Counted from the stretch's first letter, positions 37,937 through 46,441 are shown. The stretch: DNA of 64,000 nucleotides from Roseateles oligotrophus (GCF_014204525.1 NZ_JACHLP010000001.1:186001-250000), one strand, 5' to 3'. Numbers and translations: made by a program. The notes: generated by a model from the sequence alone, not told the origin.

Positions 37937-37956
37937 TACTGTTATTTCATACAGTT
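37937..37956. promoter_or_regulatory. LexA-type SOS box upstream of the VOC gene
   Basis: TACTGTTATTTCATACAGTT has the invariant CTG-N10-CAG and near-perfect symmetry in its outer bases, close to the LexA consensus TACTGTATATATATACAGTA. A -10-like TATACT (37935-37940) overlaps it, and it ends 12 bp before the ATG at 37969. This is the usual SOS promoter layout. Confidence 0.65.
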
Positions 37957-37968
37957 AAAGGCAAAACC

Positions 37969-38373
37969 ATGGGCATGCTCCACCACCTCTCTTTCGGCGT
38001 CAAAAACCTGCGGCGCGCCGCAGACTTTTATGACGCCGTGCTTGAACCCCTGGGCTATGTGCGCGTGTGGACCGACTTCGAGGGCGATGCAGACACCCAG
38101 GCCGTGGGCTACGGAGAACCGGGCAGCGACGACAAGCTCGCGCTGAAGCAGCGCCCCGACAATGCCGTGGCGCCCGGCCCGGGCTTCCACCTGGCTTTTT
38201 CGGCACCGAGCCGGGAAGCCGTCGATCGCTTCCACGCAGCCGCCCTTGGCCAGGGCGGCCAGGACAATGGCGCACCGGGGCTGCGGCCGCACTACGGGCC
38301 CCATTACTACGCCGCCTTTGTCGTCGATCCCGAAGGCATCCGTATCGAAGCCGTCATCAACACTGAGGTTTAG
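37969..38373 (+). CDS. VOC-family protein (glyoxalase/bleomycin-resistance type)
   Basis: Protein of 134 residues with a single VOC module (two beta-alpha-beta-beta-beta units). The first unit starts LHHLSFGVKNLRRAADFYDAVL with the N-terminal metal-ligand His. The second has GPGFHLAFSAPSREAVDRFH and ends YAAFVVDPEGIRIEAVIN with the Glu ligand. Many members bind a divalent metal and act on glutathione adducts or electrophiles. The start ATG 37969 is preceded by AAAGG. A LexA-like box overlaps its likely promoter, so it may be DNA-damage inducible (inference). Confidence 0.85.
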   Translation: MGMLHHLSFGVKNLRRAADFYDAVLEPLGYVRVWTDFEGDADTQAVGYGEPGSDDKLALKQRPDNAVAPGPGFHLAFSAPSREAVDRFHAAALGQGGQDNGAPGLRPHYGPHYYAAFVVDPEGIRIEAVINTEV

Positions 38374-38571
38374 GTTTCGTTCAAGCGGACACTGTGTTCT
38401 CACCCACCCGCAGGAAGACAGCGATGCCCCCCAACAGACGCCCAGAAAATCCTTCCCCCCCTGGCCGACGGTCTTGACCCCGTGAACGGTGAGCGGTGGC
38501 CCCAGAAAAGAGCAAGCGTCGCACCCGCCCGATTTGCACGTATGCTGCCGGCCCAAAGGAGACCCAGCGCC

Positions 38572-39516
38572 ATGTTCATCCGCAAGCCCGCCGCTCAGGC
38601 AGCAGCCCTCTCAACCGGTTTGATCGCCCTCTTGTTCAGCGGCCTGGCCCTGGCCAAACCGCCCAAGCCCAAACCCAAGCTGCTCACGACCGCCGAGGTG
38701 ATACAGCAGTCACCCAACAGCGACTGGCGTGATCTGGACCCACAGAACACGCTGGCGATGGAACTGCCCCAGGGCCAGGTGCTGATCGAGCTGGCGCCCC
38801 GCTTCGCGCCCAAGCATGTGGCCAATATCCGCAAGCTGGCCCAGCAGGGCTTCTACAACGGCCTGGCCATCGTGCGGGTGCAGGACAACTTCGTCACCCA
38901 ATGGGGCGACCCGAACGGCGATGAGCCGGCCAAGGCCCGCGGCCTGGGTGCGGCGGCGGCCAAGCTGCCGGCCGAATTCAGCATCGCCTACCGCGGCCTG
39001 CCGCTGACCCGCATGACCGAGACCGATGGCTGGGCCCAAGTAACGGGCTTTGTCGACGGCTTCCCCGTCGCCGCCAATCCCAAGCAGAACAAGGCCTGGC
39101 TGGCCCATTGCTACGGCATGGTGGGCGCCGGCCGCAACGAGGCGGCGGACTCCAGCACCGGCGCCGAGCTCTACGCCATCATCGGCCAGGCGCCGCGCGC
39201 CCTGGATCGCAATATCACCGTGGTGGGCCGGGTGCTCAAGGGCATGGATCTGCTGGCCAGCCTGCCGCGCGGCGGCCCGAATATGGGTTTTTACGAGCTG
39301 CCCGAGCAACGCGTGGAGATCAAATCCGCCCGCCTGCTGGCCGACATCCCTGCCGAGGAACGCCCCGCCCTGCAGGTGCTGCGAACCGACAGCAAGAGCT
39401 GGTCGCAAATCCTGGACGCGCGCCGCAACCGCGGCGGCTGGTATGTGCACAACCCCGGCCGCACCGAGCTGTGCGGCGGCCCGCCGCCGACCCGGCCGGT
39501 GAAAGCAGCGGGCTAA
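38572..39516 (+). CDS. Secreted cyclophilin-type peptidylprolyl isomerase
   Basis: Periplasmic prolyl isomerase of 314 residues, longer than the typical 165-190. A signal peptide (AAALSTGLIALLFSGLALA) and a Lys/Pro-rich spacer (KPPKPKPKLL) precede the cyclophilin domain, which shows RFAPKHVANIRKLAQQGFYNGLAIVRVQDNFVTQWGDP. Later features include YGMVGAGRNEAADSS and IIGQAPRALDRNITVVGRVLKGMDLL. About 70 C-terminal residues (RPALQVLRTDSKSW to the end) lie outside the core domain. The start at 38572 has AAAGGAG upstream; an ATG at 38482 would precede the signal. It is convergent with the ABC permease with a four-base overlap. Confidence 0.9.
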   Translation: MFIRKPAAQAAALSTGLIALLFSGLALAKPPKPKPKLLTTAEVIQQSPNSDWRDLDPQNTLAMELPQGQVLIELAPRFAPKHVANIRKLAQQGFYNGLAIVRVQDNFVTQWGDPNGDEPAKARGLGAAAAKLPAEFSIAYRGLPLTRMTETDGWAQVTGFVDGFPVAANPKQNKAWLAHCYGMVGAGRNEAADSSTGAELYAIIGQAPRALDRNITVVGRVLKGMDLLASLPRGGPNMGFYELPEQRVEIKSARLLADIPAEERPALQVLRTDSKSWSQILDARRNRGGWYVHNPGRTELCGGPPPTRPVKAAG

Positions 39517-40319
39517 GCCAAGGCCCGTCTCAGCCGGTCGCTGGCCGCATCCACCAGCAGCACCAAGATCAGCATGGCGCCCACCAAGGCGGCCGTCTTG
39601 CCCATCTGGAACAGGCTCAGATGGAAGGACAGCATCTGCCCCAGGCCACCCGCCCCCACCACGCCTAACACGGCGGCCGCGCGGATATTGTTCTCCCAGC
39701 GGTACAGGGTGTAGCTGATCAGCTGGGGCAGGACCTCGGGCAGGCTGGCGTAGAGAAACACCTGCAGGCGGCCGGCGCCTTGCGCGCGCAAGGCCAAGAC
39801 CGAGGCCGTGGGCGCGTTCTCCAGCGCGTCGGCAAACAAGCGGCCCAGCACGCCGCTGGTGTGCAGGGCCAGGGCCAGCGTGCCGGCCATGGGCCCCAGG
39901 CCGGCGGCGATCAAGAGCAGGCTGGCCCAGACCAGCTCGGGAATGGAGCGCAGCAGGTTCAAGAGCCAACGCACGGGCCGGCGCAGCAGGGCCTGGCGCT
40001 GGCCCGGCGCATGAGCCGCGGGCAGGGCCAGCGCCAAGCCGGCCAGGGCGGCCAGCAAGGTGCCCAGGGCCGACATGGCCAGGGTCTCGGCCCCGGCCCA
40101 GGCGACCCGGCGCAGGAACTCAGGGCTCAGATCGGGCGGGAAGAACTCGCCCACAAAGCGCCCCATGCTGCGCGCGGACTCGGCCGAGAACATCTGCCCC
40201 CACTGCAGGTCCAGGCTGATGAAGCTGGCCACGGTCAGGGCCAGCAAGGCCAGCACCAAGAGCAGACCCTGCAGCCGGGCGCGCCGCAAGGCGGTGGGCA
40301 TCACGACGGGCCGCGTCAT
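39513..40319 (-). CDS. PhnE-like ABC permease (second)
   Basis: Inner-membrane permease of 268 residues with about six helices and the binding-protein-dependent transport EAA-type motif (ENAPTASVLALRAQGAGRLQ). LLNLLRSIPELVWASLLL is the typical PhnE segment. It ends the four-gene minus-strand operon binding protein-ATPase-permease-permease, overlapping the preceding permease by four bases. The family includes phosphonate, phosphite and phosphate transporters. The selD context favours a selenium oxyanion here. It is a paralogue of the neighbouring permease, so the two may form a heterodimer. Confidence 0.85.
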   Translation of the reverse strand: MTRPVVMPTALRRARLQGLLLVLALLALTVASFISLDLQWGQMFSAESARSMGRFVGEFFPPDLSPEFLRRVAWAGAETLAMSALGTLLAALAGLALALPAAHAPGQRQALLRRPVRWLLNLLRSIPELVWASLLLIAAGLGPMAGTLALALHTSGVLGRLFADALENAPTASVLALRAQGAGRLQVFLYASLPEVLPQLISYTLYRWENNIRAAAVLGVVGAGGLGQMLSFHLSLFQMGKTAALVGAMLILVLLVDAASDRLRRALA

Positions 40320-41158
40320 CCCAGGCTCCTGCGTAACAGAACGCCCAGGCCATCGGCCAAGGCCACCAGGAGCACGAACACGATCAGGATGGCCGAGACC
40401 TCAGCGCCATTGAACATCTTCATCGCCGAGTCCAGCTGCTGGCCCAGGCCGCCCGCGCCCACCATGCCTAACACCACGGACGAGCGGATCGCGCATTCCC
40501 AGCGGTAGACGGTGTAGGAGCTCAGCTCGGCCGCATTCTGCGGCAGCAAGGCGTAGAAAAAGGTTTGCAAGCGGCCGGCCCCCTGGCGCAGCAAGGCCTG
40601 GGCGGGGGCGACATCACCACTCTCCAGCACCTCGGCATAGACCTTGCCCAGCATGCCGGCATAGCTCAGCGCAATCGCCAGCACGCCGGCCGTGGGCCCC
40701 AGGCCCACCACCCGCACAAAGATCAGCGCCCAGACCAGCTCGGGCACGCTGCGCAGAATCACCAGCACCGCGCGCAGCAGGCCACGCAAGGCACGCGGCA
40801 CAGGCGCCATCTGCCCCTGGGCCGAAGCCAGGGCCGAGATCGACAAGACCCGCGTCACCCCCAGGGCCATGGGCAGGGCCAGCAGCAGGCCCAGAACCAG
40901 GCCGACCGTTGCCATGGCCACGGTGCGCCAGGCCTCGCGGGCCAGCAGGGCCAGAAACTCGGGGCTGTGGGCGGGCGGAAAAAAGTCCGCCACAAAGCGG
41001 CCGGTCACCCGCAGATTCTCCGGCGCCAGCAGCAGCCAGGGCCTGAACTCGCTGAAGCGCAACAAGGGCCACAGCAGCAGCAAAGCCAGGCTCAGGCCCA
41101 GCACGCGGCCATGCCAGGCCGGGTCGCGCAGCTGCGGCGAGGATGTGGGCAGGCTCAT
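40316..41158 (-). CDS. PhnE-like ABC permease (first)
   Basis: Inner-membrane permease of 280 residues with about six helices. The motif region is ESGDVAPAQALLRQGAGRLQTFFYALLPQ, and ILRSVPELVWALIFVRVVG is the PhnE signature. It overlaps the ATPase gene upstream and the second permease gene downstream by four bases each (ATGA), indicating tight coupling. The two permeases share the same topology and are clearly duplicates that have diverged. Substrate is discussed under the binding protein. Confidence 0.85.
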   Translation of the reverse strand: MSLPTSSPQLRDPAWHGRVLGLSLALLLLWPLLRFSEFRPWLLLAPENLRVTGRFVADFFPPAHSPEFLALLAREAWRTVAMATVGLVLGLLLALPMALGVTRVLSISALASAQGQMAPVPRALRGLLRAVLVILRSVPELVWALIFVRVVGLGPTAGVLAIALSYAGMLGKVYAEVLESGDVAPAQALLRQGAGRLQTFFYALLPQNAAELSSYTVYRWECAIRSSVVLGMVGAGGLGQQLDSAMKMFNGAEVSAILIVFVLLVALADGLGVLLRRSLG

Positions 41159-41970
41159 CGGCAGGGGTAGACGGTGACTGCCGCCGTCTCGGCCTGCAGT
41201 GGCATCACGGGCGGGGCCAGCAGCTCCTCCTCATGCTGGGCATACAGCTCGCGCAGATGGGCGGGGCTGACCTCGGCCGCCGGCAGGTCGAACAAGACCC
41301 GCCCCTCGCGCAGGCCGACGATGCGCGGGAAATGCGCCAGCGCCAAGTCCACATGGTGCAGCGAGGCGAGCAGGCTGACGCCGCGCGCCTGCGCCTCCTC
41401 GCGCAGGGCTTGCAAGGCCTGGACGGCGCGCTGCGGGTCCAGGGCCGACAGCGGCTCGTCCACCAACCACAGCCGGGCCGGGCTCAGCCAGGCGCGGGCC
41501 AGGGCCACGCGCTGGCGCTCGCCACCCGAGAGGCGGTCCACCCGCTCGAACAATTTGCCCGCCAGATCGAAGCGCGCCAGCGCCGCCTGCACCTCGGCCA
41601 GATCGACCGGGGCCAGCAGCGAACGCAGGCTGCGCAGCAGGCTCCAGGCCGGCAGACGCGCGGCCAGCACGGCCGTCACCACGCGCTGGCGCGGCGGCAG
41701 CGGCGGCGCCTGCGGGGCCAGAAAGATCTGCGCGCGCAAGGCCCGCAGCTCGGCCGCCGACAAGCGCCAGGGCGATTGCCCTGCGATTTCCAGGCTGCCG
41801 CTGCGCGGCCGCAGCGCGGCGGCCAGCACGTGCAGCAAGGTGGTCTTGCCGGCACCCGAGGGGCCGATCAAGGCCAGTTGCTCGCCGGCGGCCACCTGCA
41901 GATCGATGCCCTTCAACACATCGGCCTGCGCGCCCGCCGGGGCGGCGCACAGCGCCTTCAAATCAAGCAT
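41155..41970 (-). CDS. PhnC-like ABC transporter ATPase
   Basis: Cytoplasmic ATPase of 271 residues. Walker A is GPSGAGKTT, the Q-loop region is FLAPQAPPLPPRQRVVTAVL, the signature is LSGGERQRVALARAW, Walker B is RLWLVDEPLSALD and the switch His is in LLASLHHVDLALAHF. The motifs fit the PhnC branch. The last 30 residues (HEEELLAPPVMPLQ...) extend beyond the ATPase core. It lies 17 bp downstream of the binding-protein gene and overlaps the first permease gene by four bases. Confidence 0.88.
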   Translation of the reverse strand: MLDLKALCAAPAGAQADVLKGIDLQVAAGEQLALIGPSGAGKTTLLHVLAAALRPRSGSLEIAGQSPWRLSAAELRALRAQIFLAPQAPPLPPRQRVVTAVLAARLPAWSLLRSLRSLLAPVDLAEVQAALARFDLAGKLFERVDRLSGGERQRVALARAWLSPARLWLVDEPLSALDPQRAVQALQALREEAQARGVSLLASLHHVDLALAHFPRIVGLREGRVLFDLPAAEVSPAHLRELYAQHEEELLAPPVMPLQAETAAVTVYPCR

Positions 41971-41987
41971 GGGGAAGCACGGGGAAA

Positions 41988-42860
41988 TCAGAGCAGGCCG
42001 GCGCTGCGCGCCGCGGCCTCTATGCCCTTGTAGTTATCGACCTGGCTGGGGACGAAGCGGGTGGCGCGCTGCAGCTCCAGGATCTCGCGGCCTTGCTCGC
42101 TGTCGCGGGTGAGGCCGAGGAAGGCGCGGCTGAGCTTGTCGCGCTGGGCGGCCGGCATATCGGCATGGACCGACCAGTTGTAGTCGAAGTATGGCGGGGT
42201 GGTGTAGAAGACCTTGACGCGCTCGGCGTCCACTTTCTTCTCGGCCACGAATTTTTCCCAAACGGAGATGTTCAGCGCACCGGCCTGCACCTTGCCGGCG
42301 GCCACGGCGGCGATGGTTGCGTCGTGCGCGCCGCTGAAGGCGACGCGGCGGAAGTCGCGCTCGGGGTTCAGCCCGGCCTGCAGGATGAAGCTGCGCGGCA
42401 TCAAGTGGCCCGAGGTAGAGCTGGCGGAGCCGAAGGAGACATCGCGGCCCTTCAGATCGGCCAAGCTCTTGATGGCGGGCTCGGCGGTGATGAAGACCGA
42501 GCGGAATTTCGTGTCCTCCTCGCGCTGCACCAGGGGCAGGATCTTGCCGCCCGAGCGCACATGAGCCTGCACAAAGGTGAAGCCGCCAAACCAGGCCAGA
42601 TCGACTTTTTTGTTCACCAAGGTCTCGACGGCGGCGGCGTAATCGCTGACCGGCGTGAACTCGACCTTCGCACCCAGCTGCGCTTCCAGATACTTGAGCA
42701 GGGGTGCGGCCTTGCGGGCCAACTCGGTGGGCGCCTCGTCGGGAATCGCGGTAACGCGGAACACAGGCCCCTGTGCCTGGGCCGCCAGGCCGCAAACGGT
42801 CAGGCTCAGGGCGCTCAGAGTCTGCAGCAGCAGGCGGCGGGGCGTGGAAGAAAGGTGCAT
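41988..42860 (-). CDS. PhnD-like periplasmic binding protein, putative selenium oxyanion transporter
   Basis: Periplasmic binding protein of 290 residues. A twin-Arg/Sec-like signal (RRLLLQTLSALSLTVCGLAAQA) is followed by the PhnD-type fold: FRVTAIPDEAPTEL, LVNKKVDLAWFGGFTFVQA, FGSASSTSGHLMPRSFIL and FSGAHDATIAAVAAGKVQAGALN. The PhnD/PtxB family binds phosphonate, phosphite or phosphate. A recognised subfamily (TIGR04553, putative selenate-binding protein, as I recall it) lies next to selD. Here selD is divergent with 151 bp between starts, and no phosphonate-degradation gene is nearby, so selenium oxyanion uptake is the better guess. The start at 42860 fits the signal; an upstream ATG at 42905 would spoil it. 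Confidence 0.75.
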   Translation of the reverse strand: MHLSSTPRRLLLQTLSALSLTVCGLAAQAQGPVFRVTAIPDEAPTELARKAAPLLKYLEAQLGAKVEFTPVSDYAAAVETLVNKKVDLAWFGGFTFVQAHVRSGGKILPLVQREEDTKFRSVFITAEPAIKSLADLKGRDVSFGSASSTSGHLMPRSFILQAGLNPERDFRRVAFSGAHDATIAAVAAGKVQAGALNISVWEKFVAEKKVDAERVKVFYTTPPYFDYNWSVHADMPAAQRDKLSRAFLGLTRDSEQGREILELQRATRFVPSQVDNYKGIEAAARSAGLL

Positions 42861-43011
42861 GGAAAGCGCTCCAGAAAAGGTGAGAGCGGATTGGAACCCA
42901 TCCAAACCCTCAGCCAGCTGACAAAACCTGTGTTTTTAGCATAGCCCGGGCGGCGGCCGGACGCTGCGCTTATGCTCTTGCCTTCAACGACACCAAGAGC
43001 TCGATCACCCC

Positions 43012-44085
43012 ATGTCCTCCCCTGTTGCTGATGGCGAACCGCGCCTCACCTCCTTGTCCCACGGCGGCGGCTGCGGCTGCAAGATTGCGCCGGGCGTGCT
43101 GTCCGAAATCCTCAAGGGCACGGCCGCCCTGCCCATCCCGCCCGAACTGATGGTCGGCATTGAAACGGCCGACGACGCCGCCGTCTACCGCCTCAACAAC
43201 GAGCAGGCCTTGATCGCGACGACGGACTTCTTCATGCCCATCGTCGATGACCCCTACGACTTCGGCCGCATCGCCGCCACCAATGCCATCAGCGATGTCT
43301 ATGCCATGGGCGGCCGCCCCATCATGGCCCTGGCCCTGGTGGGCATGCCCATCAATGTGCTGTCCACCGCCACGATAGGCCGCATCCTGGAAGGCGGCGC
43401 CTCGGTCTGCCGGGCCGCCGGCATCCCCATCGCGGGAGGCCACACCATCGATTCGGTGGAGCCCATCTACGGCCTGGTGGCCCTGGGCCTGGTCCACCCC
43501 GGGCGCGTCAAACGCAATGCCGATGCACGCGCGGGCGATCTGCTGGTGCTGGGCAAGCCGTTGGGTGTGGGCGTCATGTCGGCGGCGCTGAAGAAACAGG
43601 CGCTGAGCGCCGAGGGCTATGCCCGCATGATGGCCAGCACCACCCAGCTCAACACCCCAGGCCCCGACCTGGCCGCGCTGGAGGGCGTGCATGCCCTCAC
43701 CGATGTGACCGGCTTCGGCCTGGCCGGCCATGCGCTGGAGCTGGCCCGGGGCTCGGGCCTGGCGGTGGAAATCGACTGGGCCCAGGTGCCGCTCTTGCCC
43801 GGCGTTAGCGAGCTGGCCGAACAGGGTTTTGTCACCGGCGCCTCCGGCCGCAACTGGGCCGCCTACGGCCATGAAGTCGAACTGGCCGCCGGCCTGCCCG
43901 CCAAGGCCCAAGCCTTGCTGAGCGACCCGCAGACCAGCGGTGGCCTGCTGCTCAGCTGCGCGCCCGAAGCGCTGGGCGAGGTGATGGCGGTGTTTGCCCA
44001 GCACGGCTTCCAGCAGGCGGCGCTTGTGGGCCGCGTCACGCCAGCAGACCATGCCGGCGCGCCGCGCCTGAAAATCCGGGACTGA
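43012..44085 (+). CDS. selD: Selenide, water dikinase (selenophosphate synthase)
   Basis: Makes selenophosphate from selenide and ATP, the donor for selenocysteine and selenouridine. The 357-residue protein carries the catalytic HGGGCGCKIAPGVL, with Cys21 (equivalent to E. coli Cys17) and Lys24. It is the cysteine form, not a selenocysteine form. AIR-synthase-type ATP-binding segments are TADDAAVYRL, TTDFFMPIVDDPYDFG and HTIDSVEPIYG. LTDVTGFGLAGHALE and SDPQTSGGLLL follow. No selA, selB, selC or mnmH is in the window, so the end use of selenium cannot be seen. It is divergent from the PhnD-like operon. Confidence 0.96.
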   Translation: MSSPVADGEPRLTSLSHGGGCGCKIAPGVLSEILKGTAALPIPPELMVGIETADDAAVYRLNNEQALIATTDFFMPIVDDPYDFGRIAATNAISDVYAMGGRPIMALALVGMPINVLSTATIGRILEGGASVCRAAGIPIAGGHTIDSVEPIYGLVALGLVHPGRVKRNADARAGDLLVLGKPLGVGVMSAALKKQALSAEGYARMMASTTQLNTPGPDLAALEGVHALTDVTGFGLAGHALELARGSGLAVEIDWAQVPLLPGVSELAEQGFVTGASGRNWAAYGHEVELAAGLPAKAQALLSDPQTSGGLLLSCAPEALGEVMAVFAQHGFQQAALVGRVTPADHAGAPRLKIRD

Positions 44086-44147
44086 GACGAGAGTCGCCCC
44101 GGCCAGCAAGACGCCGGCAGACAAATCAAGCAAAGGACGCCGCCACC

Positions 44148-44927
44148 ATGCCAAGCCACAGCATTCGCCGCCTTCTCCTTCCCCTGATTTGCCTATTGGG
44201 CTGGATGCAGCCGGCCCATGCGGACGAGCCGGCCACCGCGGCGCCCCTGCGCATTCTGGTCTACGGCGACTCCAATACCTGGGGTTGGCGACCCAGCCTG
44301 GATGACAGCCCCCTGCCCCGTTATGCCGATGGCGAGCGCTGGGCCGGTGTACTGCAAAACGGCCTGGGAGCCGGCTACCAAGTCATGGTCAACGGCCTCA
44401 TCGCCCGCACGCTCAATGCCGATCTGCCGCCCGGCGTCGGCCCGCTGAGCGGGGCCGAGCACAACGGCCTGAAGCGCCTGGATTCGGCCTTGATGGAGGC
44501 CGGCCCGGTCCATCTATTGATCGTCATGCTGGGCAGCAACGACATGATGGACGTCCTGCATCGCTCACCCAAGCAGATCGCGGCCGGCCTTGGCCAGCTC
44601 GTCCGCAAGGCCAGGGCCGGAACCGAGCCCTACGCCGCGCCGGAGGCGCCACGGCTGCTGATCATCGTCCCACCCGCCTTTGGCGATCCGAGCCGGGGGC
44701 CTTTCAAGCAGCTGTTCGGTCCGGCCGCAGTCGCCAAATCAGCGCAGCTGGCGCAGGCGATGCGGCAGGAAGCGCTGAGGCTCAAGCTGCCGCTGATGGA
44801 CGCAGGCCAGCCAGTCTCGCTCAAGGACAGCGCCGACGGCATCCATCTCACGGCGCAAGCCCATGCGGAACTGGGCCGGGCCGTGGCAGCCGAAGTGCGC
44901 AAGCGGCTGGCACCCGCAAAGGAGTGA
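44148..44927 (+). CDS. SGNH/GDSL-family esterase (arylesterase-like)
   Basis: Secreted hydrolase of 259 residues with a signal peptide (LLLPLICLLGWMQPAHA). Block I is LVYGDSNTWGW with the nucleophile Ser, block III is IVMLGSNDMMD, and block V is DGIHLTAQAHAELG with the catalytic Asp-x-x-His. The block II Gly lies in NGLIARTLN. The GDSNTWGW form matches bacterial arylesterase/acyltransferase relatives such as the M. smegmatis enzyme. The start has AAAGGA upstream. It is 62 bp downstream of selD and convergent with the OmpA-domain gene. Substrate unknown. Confidence 0.85.
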   Translation: MPSHSIRRLLLPLICLLGWMQPAHADEPATAAPLRILVYGDSNTWGWRPSLDDSPLPRYADGERWAGVLQNGLGAGYQVMVNGLIARTLNADLPPGVGPLSGAEHNGLKRLDSALMEAGPVHLLIVMLGSNDMMDVLHRSPKQIAAGLGQLVRKARAGTEPYAAPEAPRLLIIVPPAFGDPSRGPFKQLFGPAAVAKSAQLAQAMRQEALRLKLPLMDAGQPVSLKDSADGIHLTAQAHAELGRAVAAEVRKRLAPAKE

Positions 44928-44945
44928 CGCCGCCAGCAAGAGGAC

Positions 44946-45449
44946 TCAGTCCAGCAAGCGAATTTCCACCCGGCGGGCCTGCTCGGCCGGGCCGTCGGCC
45001 AGGGCGGATTCGGGCTTGCGCAGTTGCAGGCGGGCGGCGTCGATGCCGGCAGCCTTCAAGGCATTGCGGGCGGCGATGGCACGCGCCTTGGCCAGGGCGG
45101 CGTTCTTCAGCGGGTCGCCGCTGGCGTCGTGGAAGCCGGCGATGACGATCTTGCGCGAGGGAGCGGCGGCCAGGGCCTCAAGCGCCTTGGCCAGTTCGGC
45201 AGCGGCTTCGGCCGGCATGGCGGACTCGGCCACGGCGAAGAACACGGTGCCGACCACCTCGCCGCTCAGCGGCATATCGATCAGCAGCAGCTCTTCTTCG
45301 ATCACCAGGCCCTGGGCCACCGGGGCCTTGGCATGATGCAGCTGATTGAAGACCACGCGGCCGACCAGCACCAGCAGCACCGCGGCCACCACCAGGCCCA
45401 CGATCCAGAGCGCGGCGCGTTGGCTGTCGTCTTGTTGTTCGGATGCCAT
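44946..45449 (-). CDS. Inner-membrane-anchored OmpA-domain protein
   Basis: Protein of 167 residues with a short cytoplasmic N-terminus, one membrane helix (AALWIVGLVVAAVLLVLVG) and a periplasmic region containing an OmpA-like domain: TVFFAVAESAMPAEAAAELAKAL, IVIAGFHDASGD, AKARAIAARNALKAAGI and RRVEIRLLD. The domain normally binds diaminopimelate in peptidoglycan, but the expected HTD motif is replaced by FHDASGD; the Asp is kept. No motA-like partner or pal cluster lies next to it. The start MASEQQ at 45449 puts the helix close to the N-terminus; an ATG at 45464 adds five residues. Confidence 0.8.
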   Translation of the reverse strand: MASEQQDDSQRAALWIVGLVVAAVLLVLVGRVVFNQLHHAKAPVAQGLVIEEELLLIDMPLSGEVVGTVFFAVAESAMPAEAAAELAKALEALAAAPSRKIVIAGFHDASGDPLKNAALAKARAIAARNALKAAGIDAARLQLRKPESALADGPAEQARRVEIRLLD

Positions 45450-45583
45450 GAAATCTCCAGTCAAAAGTCAAAGAATTGAGGAAAAAGCAGCCTTGGATTC
45501 AGGCGGGATTCTAGTGGCCAAGGCCCAGGGGCCAAGCGCCGAGCCGCTCAAACACAGCTGCGACGGTTTTGCGTAAGTCCTAC

Positions 45584-45838
45584 TTACTTGCGCGGCTTCT
45601 TCTTGCCGGCCTCGCCCTGACCCAGCGCCTCCAGGCTGCGCTGACGACGCTGGGCCTTTTTTTCATCCATCGCCTCCATGGCCTTGCGCTGGGTGTGACC
45701 GCTGGAATCGGCCCAATGCCACCAAGCGGCAGCCATGGCGAAGGGGGCCAGCACGAGCCACCAGTCCCAAGCCGCCACCGGTGCCACCTCAAAAAACTTC
45801 AGGCCCAAAAGGCCAAGGCCGATCGCCACAAACCACAT
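45584..45838 (-). CDS. Small Trp-rich membrane protein
   Basis: Protein of 84 residues with two hydrophobic helices (FVAIGLGLLGLKFF and WLVLAPFAMAAAWWHWA). It has many tryptophans early (W-D-W-W and A-W-W-H-W) and a charged C-terminal tail ending KKKPRK with a putative coiled coil (RKAMEAMDEKKAQRRQRSLE). It resembles the betaproteobacterial small Trp-rich family TIGR04438. Role unknown. The start at 45838 (MWFVAIG) is favoured over 45859. Confidence 0.75.
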   Translation of the reverse strand: MWFVAIGLGLLGLKFFEVAPVAAWDWWLVLAPFAMAAAWWHWADSSGHTQRKAMEAMDEKKAQRRQRSLEALGQGEAGKKKPRK

Positions 45839-46029
45839 CTCTTTTCCCCCAAGCCACAATATTCACGCCACACATACGGGGCTCGCACAGCGACGCCACG
45901 CGCAACACGGTCGAGCACTAGAATCTTTCTGATCGTTTTCAAACGACTCGCGCCAGACTGTAGTCCACCCAGGCTCGGTCGGGCGGCTCAAAGGCGATGA
46001 ACTCTTTGCTTGCTCCTCGAAAGGAATCC

Positions 46030-46359
46030 ATGAAGTCCTCCCTCACCAAGACCGTTCTGACGCTGTCGGCCGCGCTAGGCGCCGGCGTTTTCTTTGCCGC
46101 CCCGGCCTTCGCCAATGCCGATCTGGCCCAGAAGAAGAACTGCATGGCCTGCCATGCGGTGGACAAAAAGCTGGTCGGCCCTGCCTTCAAGGACGTGGCC
46201 ACCAAGTACGCCAAGGACAAGGGCGCCGCCGCCACGCTGGCAAGCAAGATCATCAAGGGCGGCTCCGGCGTCTGGGGCCCCGTGCCCATGCCCGCCAACT
46301 CGCAGGTCAGCGAGGCCGAGGCCAAGCAGCTGGTGAGCTGGATTTTGTCGGTCAAGTAA
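46030..46359 (+). CDS. Small class I cytochrome c (c551-like)
   Basis: Periplasmic monohaem cytochrome of 109 residues. The signal peptide (VLTLSAALGAGVFFAAPAFA) is cleaved before NADLAQ. The haem site is NCMACHAV with Cys38, Cys41 and His42. The sixth ligand is the Met in GPVPMPANSQVS, and the fold ends EAKQLVSWILSVK. Size and motifs fit the cytochrome c551/c8 group that carries electrons to a terminal oxidase, nitrite reductase or peroxidase. The start has AAGGAA upstream, and a clear terminator follows 21 bp after the stop. Confidence 0.92.
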   Translation: MKSSLTKTVLTLSAALGAGVFFAAPAFANADLAQKKNCMACHAVDKKLVGPAFKDVATKYAKDKGAAATLASKIIKGGSGVWGPVPMPANSQVSEAEAKQLVSWILSVK

Positions 46360-46380
46360 AGCCGACAGCCCCTCAAGACA

Positions 46381-46402
46381 AAAGGCCCCGTGGGGCCTTT
46401 TT
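46381..46402 (+). terminator. Intrinsic terminator after the cytochrome gene
   Basis: AAAGGCCCC and GGGGCCTTT form a perfect nine-base stem around GT, followed by T's; A's precede it. It works in both directions and may also end the leftward acs transcript. Confidence 0.9.
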
Positions 46403-46441
46403 GCTTGCTGCCACGTTCACGCGTGGCCCCGGACAGCCAGG

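Noticed and set aside
39513-42860. Phosphonate transporter PhnCDE as the simple call
   Set aside because: No phn catabolic gene is present, and the adjoining divergent selD makes a selenium-oxyanion role more likely; the family call is kept but the substrate is left open.
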